The notes beneath the pieces are model-generated. The model was given only the letters and a program-made list of their open reading frames with translations. It did not search any database and had not been told where the DNA came from. This document shows positions 10,742 through 21,346 of a DNA stretch of 64,000 nt, piece by piece. Source of the DNA: Skeletonema tropicum (taxonomy: Eukaryota; Bacillariophyta; Thalassiosirophyceae; Thalassiosirales; Thalassiosiraceae). The first letter of the stretch is position 1. Every line of letters begins with the position of its first letter. The stretch is taken from positions 1,302,001 through 1,366,000 of the forward strand of contig CM074148.1 in NCBI GenBank assembly GCA_037178625.1, read 5' to 3'. The position numbers and the translations under genes are program-made.

Positions 10742-11188
10742 GAGTAGAAGAAAAACACAAATGACACGTGAACATGCTGAAACAATATTATTCATAAACT
10801 ATATAGGGAATTGAGATTGAATACATGATATCATCTTTAGTTGCCAGTTGCCTGGGGTATTGTTTGAAGATATGTTCTGCTTTGTTTTATCAAGATGGCC
10901 TTTCGTGTACATGTATATGATAAGATCGAACAGACAACAGAACACTATGTTAAAAAAGAAATCGTAATGCCTGTATATGTACTTTTATCAACACGAAACA
11001 ACAATACCAAATCAACGCATCAAGAGCAAGAAAAAGCTGTCGTATTGAAAAGAAGTTGTTCTCTATTTTCTCATACTAAACAAGGAAACAATACAATATA
11101 TACAATATACTCCTATCTACTGACTAAATAAATAAATACAAAACTGACTACTCATCAGCATCATCCGGGACAGTAGTAGGAGCAGTAT
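10742..11188. other. HSF 3' flank ending in remnant of Cys-rich gene
   Basis: Matches 35464-35945. The last 50 bases (from about 11140) correspond to the 3' end, minus strand, of the Cys-rich secreted gene of copy B, whose remaining end is found again at 15549-15598 across a 4.36 kb insertion. Confidence 0.7.
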
Positions 11189-11262
11189 GAAATGGTGCGC
11201 GCGGCGATTTGTGACTGCATGTTGTGTATGGTGTGTAGTGCGGCGCGGGCCCTCGGGGCCTG

Positions 11263-11425
11263 TTTTTTTTTTGTGCAATGTACCCGTCTATAAATTTGCT
11301 CTGCAATGCTTGTTGTTGTAACATAAATGTGTCATGATGACAAAATTATTCTGTGGATTTCGTGTTGGATTTTTTTTTGCAATGTATCCGTCTATAAAGT
11401 TGCTCTGCAATGCTTGTTTAATAAC
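11263..11425. repeat. Two-unit direct repeat near left end of insertion
   Basis: A T-run followed by GCAATGTAYCCGTCTATAAA and CTCTGCAATGCTTGTT occurs at 11263-11330 and again at 11370-11425. Confidence 0.75.
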
Positions 11426-12685
11426 ATTCTTATAACAGAAACGTTTTATAGTACATACTCACTTACTTACTTAGAGCCGTTCCAAGCAAAATTGCATCGT
11501 AGATGCATAAGATTTTGATAGCAGCTAACAAAAAAGTGCAGCGCGCTTTCCGAGCACAACTGCATGCATGCATGTTTTTTCGTTCGACAGTCAGTATCTA
11601 ACATCATAGCCGCTACTCTCATAGCCACCACGTTGCACAAACCCTACCAATAGTAATATCCAGTGAACTATATCGCAGACAACACCCTTTGCAACTATTC
11701 AGCCGCAGGGTTTTATTATTACAACTGTCTACACCGCATAAATAAATGACTAATACATGCTACATAAATGTCATTTCTGTCTATGATGTTGCTATTTTTA
11801 TCCAGCCTATTGCAATATTATGGACAATAAATAGCCGACACTTCTTATATATAATAATGTTGATGAGTTGCGGTCTTTAGAGCCGCTCGATCCGCCGTCT
11901 ACAGGCTTATTGTTGTGTTAGAGTGTCAAATTATTTATGCAATTTTGTGCACATCTTGTGTCCTTGGTATTTTGGAGGTGTGGGGGGGCTTTAATGGTCA
12001 TTCCGAGCAACCAGAATCTCACTTCATATTATCATCGGCGATGGGTAGCGGAGGGGTAGTGCCTATAGATGTTTATCATCTTCGATGGGTGCAGGGAAGG
12101 TGGTTGTTTTCATTTCAAATCTCAATGAAGTGGATTGCAATGATATTATCTCCACCCCTACAGCAGCCGAAACGCCACACTGCTGCGAAAAAATCGCCAT
12201 AATGTCGTTTAAGGGATGGGCCATCGATACCTTATGAAATATACTCATGGACTGAGATAGGCGGCCATACTAGGGGTGCCATTGTAGGCCATTGTGGTGG
12301 CATCTTTTTCTCTTTTTCTGCACGATCATCGATCATGCAAAAACCGAGTTGGCTTTTTGACGAAATAATTTACCGATCGCGTTTGACAGTACTTTATACC
12401 GATCGCGTTTTACATATTCTCAAATATATGACGTCACTTGTTCCTCTCCTAACTTCAACGTGTCAGCTTCTCTGCTGGCAGGAAGAACATGTCGCCATCG
12501 GTGACTTTTCCGCGCAGCCACTCATCGACTATCATGCTACGGAACACCACATGCAATTAGAAGAGTGCATAAATAATAATGAGTGGCTTGCGTATGACAT
12601 TCCTCGCACGCAAATCAATATCTTAAATATGTGACCATTACGGACCGGCATAACCAAACCACGAACAAAATTGACCGTATAAAAT

Positions 12686-14350
12686 ATGCACACTTCAAGA
12701 GAGAAAGCGCAGCAACAGCAACCATCCTCTTCCGACGTGAACAGCAAGAGCGCTCGGAAGGGTGTTAGATGCTCATTTCTGTCTATTCGTCAAATAATTT
12801 ACAAAGTCCAATGGCCGAAAGTGCGTGTAGGCGATCATATCTTCCGCGAAATAGTAGAATTACAATCATCGCGCAATCCATGCTTCGAACACTCTACTGA
12901 TCCACATACTCTTCTGAGGCTTGTTCTTTCCTCTTGCAATATGCGTGAACTAAAACATGTATTGTCTGAGCTAGGATGCGTAATGGATCTATATCGCACC
13001 AGACAGGAACAATTATCTATCGCTTACAATGTCATTTCCAATCGCAACGTTACCTGTAACGGTTCAAGCTCGGCTCAGTTCTACAAATCGGATGCAGAAA
13101 GCAAAGCTGGAATAATGAATTATGGCCGTTGTGTAAATAACAGTCATAACTTGCAGTCGTTAGCTGCTCAAGAGTGTTCCAGCGTATTGTCTAATGGGTA
13201 AGTCCGAAAGTGTATTGTTAAGATGAGCTGAAATTGGAAGAAGCGTCTTATGTGATTCAGAATTTCATGTATAAGCGAAACGCTTAACACTGCGTAAAAC
13301 ATTACGTAGAGTGATCGTACGAACATAGAAAGGATCGCTCATTCATCTACATTTAAGTCGCTTTTTGCTGTGTGGTATTAACCTTCCATAGAGTTCATGC
13401 CAAAAATAAAATTGTGATGTATGCAAATTCATTTTAAACTTGAACTGGTATTGTTTCTCCCATATGAATGTCGTCATGTCAAAAACTAATCACTTATCCT
13501 TACTTATCCCTATTTTCATTTACTTCAGCAATGGCGGTGTGACAGCGGGCAACAAAAAAGATGTTGTCGACAACAACAAGAACGAGCATGATATACCTCT
13601 TCTGCAGACAAAGCAAGGCGATTGCATCTCTCCCGCTCATGTTAGATGCACTAACTTTGAGCAGGCAGAAGCATTTGATGCATCATGCAAATCATGGAGA
13701 TCATGCGATAATAATAATGATTATGACGTTGTCGAGCAGGCGAGTTCTTTGTTAAAGTTAAAGCAATCATCAAAAAATTATGACATCGAACAGCAGTGCC
13801 CTAAAGAGAGCAATGGTAGTGCCGCAACTCCAGTGAATACTCATCATCCGTCTGAAACGGACATACCAGCGTCTACTCCTTCTGATGAGGAGTCAGCAGT
13901 TGACCCAACTAATCTTCCGGCGTTGCTGTATCATGCTGGGGAACAACCTGCTACTGTTCGCGCATATCGCCGCTGCTCAGAAGATCGCAGTCTTGTGGGC
14001 CGCCAAACCATTCGCGATCATTTATATGATTCTCCGTCTACCAGTAGACTTCCGCGCAGCTGTCTCGACCGCCTGTTTCATGAGTCTTCTGGTTCTACCG
14101 TGAAGGATTATCCGTGTCGTAATGCTACTTCGGTTGCTAGACTGTCAGGAGAACGTGATAATGATGGCACCAATATGGGTGTTGGTAATGTTGATAACGC
14201 CCCCTTGGAAGCAGACGATGCTGGTGTATTTCGTAGCAATAATGGCAATGCAGCTCGGCCAGTTGGAGTTGGAGAAATTCCACAGAACACAAAAGCGTCT
14301 GGAACTATTGGATCTATGTTGGGAGAGCTGTCGGAAAAGGGAATCCAACG
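12686..14350 (+). CDS. Unknown spliced gene inside Helitron-like insertion
   Basis: Exon 1 (12686-13197) starts MHTSREKAQQQQ and ends at a strong donor GTAAGT. The acceptor TTTACTTCAG ends the 331 bp intron at 13528, and exon 2 (13529-14350) continues in frame (phase 2) through SNGNGGVTAGNKK. Exon 2 ends at a second donor-like GTGAGT at 14351, so a further exon is likely; I could not place it. The joined part is about 445 residues, polar, with no domain I recognise, no membrane segment and no zinc motif. It precedes the helicase fragment on the same strand, so both may have been one transposon gene or a captured host gene. Confidence 0.55.
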
Positions 14351-14392
14351 GTGAGTGAATGTAGAAATGTATTCTTGAATTCGAAATATAGC

Positions 14393-15058
14393 ATGGCACT
14401 GATCAATCATCCCTCTTTACACAAATTTGCAATCACTCCACTCCACCACTCCACTCAGCACGTGCCAATACCACCCTACACTCACATCTGCAACAAGGGA
14501 TGCTGTACTGCCACGTTCATGCCCCTGCAAATTGCATTCGCAATCACAATACACCGCTGCCAGGGCATGGAGGCCGGGTTCGGCAAGGACGATCGATGGA
14601 ATCGCATGGTGATAGATCCGTCAGATGAGCTCTGGGAGAGAAGCCAGTGCCTTGGCCTTGGGACAGGATACGTTGCTACCAGCAGGGGCAAAACACTTGG
14701 TTCCAAAAATGTTATGCACCCGACGGATAGTGCCATTTATTGGACAGGGCCGAGCGTGTCTGTAGAACGGTTACACAATTGCAAGACGAACCAAGATGGC
14801 CAACTCTGCAAACTCTTCAAGAAGCGGGACAAATGGGTCAAGTACCTTGACGGCAAGGCAGAAGAAACCAAGACAAGATACAACAAAAGAAAGCTTGATG
14901 AAATGACGAAAACAACTTATCAAAAGGCAGTGAGTGGTACTTTAATAAAGAATAGAGAGGACCTGACGAACAGCATCACCGAAATCATAACCAGCCCAAA
15001 CAAAAAATGGAAAGAAACGAAGAAAGAATACCAATTGCCACGCGATTATTTTGCCTAG
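14393..15058 (+). pseudogene. Pif1/Helitron-type helicase, C-terminal part only
   Basis: The frame contains MPLQIAFAITIHRCQGMEAG, matching superfamily 1 helicase motif V of Pif1-like enzymes (P+.LA.A.TIHKSQG), and GYVATSRGKTLGS, matching motif VI (Y.A.SR). In front lies a short stretch like the VPI.P.T segment before motif V. The ATP-binding motifs I to IV are absent upstream, so it cannot be an active helicase as it stands. The last 100 residues are Lys-rich. The motif region tells the family, but whether it was spliced to upstream exons is open. Confidence 0.7.
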
Positions 15059-15095
15059 TGGACGATACAATGCGATATTCACAACTTGCATGGAA

Positions 15096-15124
15096 AATAA
15101 ATTTGTCTTCAAGACAAATTTATT
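15096..15124 (+). terminator. Perfect 29 nt palindrome after helicase ORF
   Basis: AATAAATTTGTCTT and its exact complement surround one central base, 38 bp past the stop codon. It could form a hairpin in the 3' end of the transcript or serve the transposon; function is inferred only from position. Confidence 0.5.
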
Positions 15125-15548
15125 ATCAATCGCGGCAACATGACAAATTAACGACAATCAATAAAGGATACAACAAAGGGAGAATATTTCTCGTGATGAA
15201 GAAACATGTCACCTATAATGACAATGTACCTGTATTTCTTTCTGCAATTGACGGTATCCTCGACAGATATAGCCAATCAATTTCTGTAAAAAGCGTCTTT
15301 AAGCCAGGTACTTCTTGCTTTCTACGTAGGAACAAGTACAAATCCTACAGCGGTATGGTCTACAGAGCCTCTACGTGTCCAGCAGGTAAACTTTCTCACT
15401 AAACAGCTACTATACTGATTCCTACCAAGATCCCTGTAGAAAAAAGTTTGGAAAAAAATGGAGAATTTGTGACCATAAGGGGTTGGGCACCTCCCGGCCC
15501 CGTTATCGACACTTCACTGCGCTTGTTTCGACCCGGGGCCCCGAGGGC

Positions 15549-15598
15549 CGATTACAATCCAGATCAGCCCGAATATCACACAAGACATTCTCAGCCGC
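15549..15598 (-). pseudogene. Displaced 50 bp fragment of Cys-rich secreted gene
   Basis: GATTACAATCCAGATCAGCC through CTCAGCCGC matches 35950-36005, part of the last exon of the Cys-rich gene. It lies immediately right of the 4.36 kb insertion and marks the end of the segmental duplication. Confidence 0.8.
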
Positions 15599-16297
15599 GC
15601 AGACTTAACACCGCTGATTTGTTGTTTCTTGCAGAATTTGTGGCAGACGCAGCGGCCTCATATGTAGCAACGATGGCTGCAGCGTTATGGTTGTCTGTCA
15701 AAGTTCTTGATGTTCGAAATAATCCTGACAGCACGGTACTTATTGTACCATGAGAGAAGGAACGAAGAGATAGGTACTTGTACTTAAGTACTTCTGATTG
15801 ATGCGAAAATGTGTGTGTTTCAACTTCAACATCACTCGGTACTCGAAATGTCCACCAAAATCGCTCACAAAAAATCAATCATGCCGACCATCGCAACACT
15901 AATCGCAACGTTAATTCAATCATGCCGACCAAAAGCACCGGAGAGCCATTCATTCAGTCATGCCGACAGGCAGCATCATGAGGATCTCTCACAGCCATTC
16001 ATTCAATCATGGATGGCAAATTGCTGTTGCAAGCCTCATGCTGCTGCTTGCTGTGCTCATAATTTTTCATCGAGCAAACTGTCAACATCATTCGCTACCA
16101 AACCACCATGTCGGCCAATTCTCCGCCCTCCGCTGGCCGGCCGCTTGCTATACTACCGCCGCCTCCCAACAGCGTTCACCCGCAAGCATCGCCGCCGCCT
16201 TGAAGCAGGCTCCGCCGCACGATCGATGATTACAGGTGAGTTACAACCGATTCATGATCCCCTGTCCGGTTTTAATGGCTGATCGAGCAACAACTTC
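15599..16297. other. No supported gene
   Basis: Short overlapping frames only. Words such as AATCATGCCGACC recur two or three times around 15880-15960, a minor local repeat. Confidence 0.45.
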
Positions 16298-16475
16298 AGC
16301 GCCGTGGAAGCCGGCGCTATAGAAATTGGCCCAGCACCGTGGAAGCCGGTGCTATACAAATTGGCCCAGCACCGTGGAAGCCGGTGCTATACAAATTGGC
16401 CCAGGGCTCAGTCCCAGCACCGAGGCAAAGCCGGTGCTATAGAAATAAGGCCCATCGCCGAGGTTAGCCGGCGAT
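16298..16475. repeat. Tandem array of five covarying hairpins
   Basis: Five units each hold a 7 bp stem and 7-9 nt loop: 16298-16318 (AGCGCCG/CGGCGCT), 16333-16353 and 16368-16388 (AGCACCG/CGGTGCT), 16416-16438 (same stem, longer loop) and 16454-16475 (ATCGCCG/CGGCGAT). The first three are spaced exactly 35 bp. Units are joined by ATARAAATTGGCCC-like linkers. Stem differences between units are matched on both arms, so the pairing is preserved while the sequence changes. Reading frames run through by chance. No known RNA family is recognised. Confidence 0.85.
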
Positions 16476-17534
16476 TAATTAAATTGGCCCAGCTTTTCTT
16501 TGCGCCTTCGGGTGTACTCGATTTGGGGTTCCGAGAGAGATAGTAACGGTCGGTTTCCAAGGTTGGTCACGGCGGCCTTCGGAGGTGCTGACAGGCTTAA
16601 ACAGAGTGTCCGTCCTCCTCAGGGAAAGATTGGCACAGTTCCTCTAGGGTTTGCTAGACCATAAATCCGTCGCTAAACTACCGTTCAATCTCGTTGAAAA
16701 GCATCCCCACCCACAATCTTAAATCTTTGTTTTGTTTGTCTGATGTCTCTTTGTATTTTGTATCTCTAATGAATCTTTGTTTTGTTTCCTATCTCTAATA
16801 ACAGTGCCTGGCAATTCATATAGAGGCACTCTCTTTGCATGGCGTATCGCAAGCTATACAGCTACCGTCCATACATCCACCACAACTCGGACCAAGCAGA
16901 GACTCTTGACGAAAGGCCTTACAGCAGGGCAGGAACAAGACGGCAATTTTAGTTTGATCAATCGAGCAGGGCCTGCTCTCAAGTTGTTGTGTCCATCGCC
17001 GTCGCGTGTCTCGCAGCACATTATTTGCTGCCTCTCTCTAGATATAGAGAGACGGGATGATTGGGAATTGACGTTTCTGTCTGCGTAGGTCGTAGAATGA
17101 AAGATAATGTGTCTCAGTTTTGTCAGATGTAAATATAAGAAGTCTAATTCCCCTGCTAGCTTGATCTTATGCTCGACCCTCTTGAGATCCACTCAACAAG
17201 TGTGTCCGTCACGCTCGGTTCCAATACACATCACTGGATCATATCCTCCTCTTCTCTACTTGCTGCTTTCATTGTCCTTCCGCATGCATACTTAGCAAAG
17301 AGTATCGAGTGCAGAATGCTAGCTAGCAGGGAGTGCGAAGTTAATTTTGAAACTTCCCTCCGACAAAAATGACACACATGACCTCGCTTAAATGCCTCTC
17401 GACATCGACTCTGTAAATACCTTACATATCACCAAACACATCATTGCTGTAATGGCATTCAACCTAACATACAGAACAATAATGATGTCATCAATGGTGA
17501 TGGCAGCCAAGCCGCCTAACCATCTCAGTGCCCC
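16476..17534. other. No supported gene
   Basis: Contains several short frames without recognisable domains or good starts. A tandem of two near-identical words (AATCTTTGTTTTGTTT) lies near 16720-16790. Nothing else stands out. Confidence 0.45.
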
Positions 17535-18189
17535 TTGCACCACACAACAACACCTTCAGATGAAGAAGTAGACGAAGATGAAATCAGTCCCAACGAAATG
17601 CTCCTCTATCTATCACAACCTCAGCATCTCCAATTGGTCCACCGCCCTCAAATCCCTCCACGACCATCCCCTCTCAGCATCGATATGGATTATCAATCGA
17701 CATGGGAAAATGCTCCCCCTCCACGCGGCACTATTGTACGGTGTTCCATCTCATGTCACGCTAAAAATACTAAACGCATATCCGGCCGCACAAGAGAAGG
17801 ATTTGCAGGGAAGGCTTCCGATTCATATTGCTGGTTCCATGGCGGCGATTGCGTCGGTAGATGATGAGTTTCAATGTGTTTTGAATGAATTTGTGAGGAG
17901 TTATCCGGAGAGTTTGTGGGTGCCGAATGAAGTACCTCATACACACTTGGGTGCGCTTCTCTCTAGAGAGACCCCTTCATCGCAGATTTTGTTCTTGATC
18001 ATTCTATGGCACTCATTCTATGTACAAGCTTCAGCTGCTCTGATGGGATTGCGTTGGCAGTCAAAACGACTGCTGCCAAAGCCAATCCGATTCCACAACC
18101 ACTCTGCACTCTGCTATACACTTGCTTTGCTTGTTTACTACTTCCTCTTTCCAACATCAGCAGTTGGACTCAAACAAAATACCTTCTAA
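17535..18189 (+). pseudogene. Ankyrin-type repeat protein, frameshifted and truncated
   Basis: Two overlapping frames together give a diatom ankyrin-type protein. The first (from about 17560) reads DEISPNEMLLYLSQP; the second continues SNWSTALKSLHDHPLSASIW, then LPLHAALLYGVP, ILNAYPAAQEKD, LQGRLPIHIAG and FVRSYPESLW. The pattern W..AL..L..HP, LPLHAA and LPIHIA is that of ankyrin-like repeats. The frame changes near 17615-17625, and after residue 130 the sequence loses similarity to the repeat and ends in a hydrophobic tail. It is either a pseudogene or a gene with an unplaced intron and an assembly indel. Confidence 0.6.
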
Positions 18190-18592
18190 TATCTACAAAA
18201 TACATTTGGTGTGTGAAGATGGCAGAGAGAACCAAACATTATGTTGAAAATACGAAGAATAAGTCAAGGACGAGAAATAAAAGGACTTCCAACAATACTA
18301 CTCCAGATCATCAAAGCGAAAAGAATAATGAATGTTATACTCGCGGACTCCGTGAATTATTCATAAACGGCGGACATGTCTATGGAGGCCAAAAGACAAA
18401 TCATACACATGGTATTTCTGTGGTCTTATGGGGAAATGAAATATGAATCCAGTACAAGCAGCAAAACCAATCATGATGATTACGATGAGGAATTTTTGGA
18501 AAAGTTTACACAAATGGCTCTAATATTGGAAATTATTATACAAGGATTGTTGCAGCAGATAAGATCCTTGCTCCCGTTCCATTTATTCAAAT

Positions 18593-18820
18593 GTGGAGAA
18601 CGACTATGGTGTGGTGGAGATTGTACACAGGAGCACACATTCTCATGATGACATGTTGTGTAGATTGTGCAGAGAGACAGCAAATACTTTTTCTTGTTTG
18701 CAAAAGATTGTTCAAATGGCAAACAATGATCGAGCCAATGCAGAAATGTTGGTCAAGTCTGGCTTTGCGAGAGATTTGTCGTCTGCATATGTTCATTCGT
18801 TGAATGATACAGAGTCATAA
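18593..18820 (+). pseudogene. Possible downstream fragment of ankyrin-type gene
   Basis: A 75-codon frame with an even, protein-like composition (VVEIVHRSTHSHDDMLCRLC, later MLVKSGFARDLSSAYVHSL) ends at a normal stop. It follows the decayed ankyrin gene on the same strand. I cannot connect the two or name a domain. Confidence 0.3.
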
Positions 18821-18830
18821 ATAACAGTTT

Positions 18831-19860
18831 GCTTTGATTTCATGTTTAGTTGAGACTCTTATCTCAAGACAAAAGCTGAAGACTTGACTATTCCCCAGGC
18901 ACCCAACACTACAAAACACGCTATTGCTTTATTCATACTGCGCCTGCTCCATTCATTCTTCACAATTGATAGTTCACAACCATTACTTTGCATGCCCTAC
19001 ATTAGGGGCAGCTTACTCATAGCCTCACTCAAAACGACGCAGATCTTTTTTTGTGCGATGGCCATGCAACCTTCTCTGGCATTCACTGGAACAGTAGGTT
19101 ACCGTTCGCAATGCATCAATTTTTTACTGCGTTCAGCCTTCCTATCGGGGATGAGGGCAGTCTTAATTTCTGCAAATATATACATACATACTTGTGACCA
19201 ACTTGTGACTGGTGATTGTACAATAAGTATAGCATAGGAGTGCCGTAAAAAATTCAAACGCTCAAACCGCGCCCTGATTGGGCCCTTCTCCACATTCGAT
19301 TGAGAAAGGTCGGAAAAAGGAAGGCGAAGGGTGTCCATTTTTCTCTTTTGACGTTTTGGATGAGTCTTTGTATAGGGGTATGATAGATATTTTTATCGAA
19401 TTCATGAAGAGGGGTACGAATATTGAGAAGAGATGACACATAATTACTTAGGGTGGCTTCTCCTTCAATTTGGATTTCGAACGAGAAAGAATCCCATAGA
19501 ACCGCTTATTTACCCTTGATAGAACCGGCATCGACTCCGAACCCGCGCCACAGAAAAGATCGATCAGAATTTTGTCAGCCACAACCCACAACCTGCGCAG
19601 CTACTACAACTTCTTGCTTGCCACAATTTCATTCATAATTCGTTACATCGTCATTTCTAACGCCTCTCCAGAGATCATCACCAGTAAGTCAGCTGCCTTT
19701 ATTTTCATTATTACCATTATTCCTGCCGCTGCCGATCCGCTAACGTTGTTTCATCCTCTCGCTGCTGCACCACTGCCACTGCCTCTGCCCGCCCGCCCGA
19801 CGCCGACTGTCATTTCTTTCACTACCCCGCGCTGGTCAGACTACCTTCCTACTTATCATC
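18831..19860. other. No supported gene; 5' flank of silaffin-like gene
   Basis: Low-scoring frames only. The last 150 bases are C/T-rich with many CTGCC and CCGCTG words before the next start codon, as often found in 5' leaders. Confidence 0.4.
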
Positions 19861-20280
19861 ATGCCTGCCATCGATAACACCAACCAAGACATTGAGATTG
19901 CCGTCAACACGGACGTTGCCTGGGACGACAACGCTACCGCTGACTTTGACGTTGAAGAGCCACCTCATTCAGCCACCTCCTACCTCCGCAACAACCGCAA
20001 CAAACTCATCCTCATTGCCGCCACGGCTCTTCTCATCATCCTTGTTTCCGGTTCCTCCGTTGCTGTGAGCAACAACAGCAAAAGCGTGAACGCCAACAAC
20101 TTGAACGTAGCCGTGGCCAAGGCATCCAAAGTCCCCAAGGCGGCGTCCATGGATCCAAAGCCAAAGTCGTCCAAGACCAAGGGTCCAAAGTCATCCAAGA
20201 GTCCAACGACAACCCGTGCCCCAAAAGCCAGCAAAGCCCCCAAGTCCACAGCATCACCAGGCCCTTCGTCTAGGCGCTAA
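19861..20280 (+). CDS. Small type II membrane protein with silaffin-like Lys/Ser tail
   Basis: The intronless gene encodes 139 residues. An acidic N-terminal 40 residues is followed by a single membrane segment (about 49-71, LILIAATALLIILVSGSSVA) and then a tail of about 65 residues built almost only of Lys, Ser, Pro, Thr and Ala (KASKVPK, SSKTKGPKSSKS, APKASKAPKS). No N-terminal signal peptide is seen, so the tail would face the lumen or outside as a type II anchor. Such Lys/Ser-rich tails resemble diatom silaffin-like and biosilica-associated proteins, in which Lys and Ser are heavily modified. A similar KASKSS tail ends the surface protein at 44.9 kb. A role in silica or wall formation is inference. 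Confidence 0.75.
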   Translation: MPAIDNTNQDIEIAVNTDVAWDDNATADFDVEEPPHSATSYLRNNRNKLILIAATALLIILVSGSSVAVSNNSKSVNANNLNVAVAKASKVPKAASMDPKPKSSKTKGPKSSKSPTTTRAPKASKAPKSTASPGPSSRR

Positions 20281-20641
20281 TTTACTTGGCTCTGTCGTCA
20301 TTGTGTCGAGTGTAGACTGTTTGTATGCGTACGTGAGGGTAAAACTCTCATCTCTCACGGATAATTATATGATGTTGTAAGGGTAGTGGATGTAACGCCT
20401 GGAACGACATTTGAATCAGTGTATGTTGACGAATATTCAGATGATGGAATACATAGTATCTAATTGTACACTGCTAGTACCGGTTGTAGCCACAATCTGT
20501 AATATATTAATCATTGATCTCATATTTTGTATCAAATCGGACTGAACTTTCACATGTACATGTACCATACAGCTCTTAGTTTTACTCCAACACACTTTCT
20601 CTCTCCTTCTAGAGAGCGGTCCTCGATTCTTCAGTCGGAGA
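20281..20641. other. 3' flank, nothing recognised
   Basis: AT-rich intergenic sequence between the silaffin-like gene and the left arm of the inverted duplication. Confidence 0.5.
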
Positions 20642-20741
20642 TTTGAGTTTAAAGTACTGTTACGGAAAGTTCTATTATGGTTCTACTCTCTTCTATCATT
20701 ACATCATGGTGACATTTTCATTTCGTGTCTAATCGTTATTG

Positions 20742-21143
20742 CTATCTAGCATACAGATCAAGCAACTCGGAGTAGTCAAGATCAATCTGCTCCAAAGCTG
20801 ATTCATCACATTCCTCGTTTTCGAAATCTTCCAAGAGATCATCCATTAGGAGATCCGTATGACACTCATATGACACTCTTGTTCGTCGCTTGACGGTAGT
20901 AGATCCTTTGAAATTGGAATGAGACATATCGGGCTCCTCAAGACTGAACTCTGCCCTCCGGACAACGGGGATAGAATAGTAGAGGAACGGGTCGTCTTGT
21001 TTCAGCGATTTCAGGTCTTCTGCAGTCAGGGTATCGATATCGATTTCTATCGGCTCCTGGTGGCAGGGTGCAGTAGTTGTGTGCACTGGTTCGGAGCTTG
21101 AAGTTGAAGAAGGAGTCATCTTGGTTGATCTGGCGGTGAACAT
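20742..21143 (-). CDS. Small acidic protein of unknown function, longer copy
   Basis: The gene encodes 133 residues from the ATG at 21141-21143; upstream frame extension uses no ATG. The N-terminal 28 residues are Ser/Thr-rich. The rest contains IDIDTLTAEDLKSLKQDDPF, VVRRAEFSLEEPD, TVKRRTRVSYECHTDLLMDD and an acidic Leu-rich end (LEDFENEECD, then ELLDLYAR). I do not recognise it. It has no membrane segment. The inverted copy at 21347 shares all but the N-terminal part. Confidence 0.7.
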   Translation of the reverse strand: MFTARSTKMTPSSTSSSEPVHTTTAPCHQEPIEIDIDTLTAEDLKSLKQDDPFLYYSIPVVRRAEFSLEEPDMSHSNFKGSTTVKRRTRVSYECHTDLLMDDLLEDFENEECDESALEQIDLDYSELLDLYAR

Positions 21144-21346
21144 TGTCGAGAGGAGGATGTAGTTGTGTGACTTCAAGAAGCAAGTTGACAAGTAGTGTAG
21201 CTTGTTTGGCTTGGGCGGAATGTTATGAGTTATGATTGATTGACGGCTCTTACTATCTATTCATAGTGTGATGGAGGGAGCTCAGTTTGTTTTTGTTCCA
21301 ACTTTGAAGGTAATTATGAGGCTATTTATCTAGTGAGAGCTTGTAA

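Larger units (their letters stand above)
11189..15548. mobile_element. 4.36 kb Helitron-like insertion
   Basis: In copy B the sequence AGGAGCCGTATTACAATCC is continuous near 35945; in copy A it is split after GTA and resumes at TTACAATCC, so the insert sits between A and T with no clear target duplication. Both ends carry the same GC-rich palindromic word: GGCCCTCGGGGCC near 11229 and its reverse near 15535. Inside are a spliced gene of unknown function and the C-terminal part of a Pif1-like helicase. A-T insertion, terminal hairpins and a helicase fit Helitrons. Against it, no CTRR end and no HUH Rep domain were found, so the call is tentative. Confidence 0.55.
4222..15598. repeat. Segmental duplication, copy A (HSF gene pair)
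   Basis: This segment matches 30530-36005 in the same orientation and order: the 0.4 kb repeat, an HSF N-terminal fragment, an intact minus-strand HSF gene, an intact plus-strand HSF gene, its 3' flank, and the 3' end of a Cys-rich secreted gene. Copy A carries extra DNA at 4641-4968, 7723-8890 and 11189-15548 that copy B lacks. The right edge falls inside the coding region of the Cys-rich gene, so copy B, which has that gene complete, is probably the parent. Confidence 0.85.

Noticed and set aside
14351..14458. Intron joining exon 2 of the unknown gene to the helicase fragment through acceptor CCACTCAG
   Set aside because: That acceptor gives a reading frame different from the helicase frame, so the join is not supported.
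16298..16475. CRISPR-like array because of regular repeat spacing
   Set aside because: Repeats are hairpins with conserved linkers and no unique spacers, in eukaryotic DNA without cas genes.
16304..16543. Frame reading through the hairpin array
   Set aside because: Begins at GTG, not ATG, and composition follows the repeat; the array looks structural, not coding.
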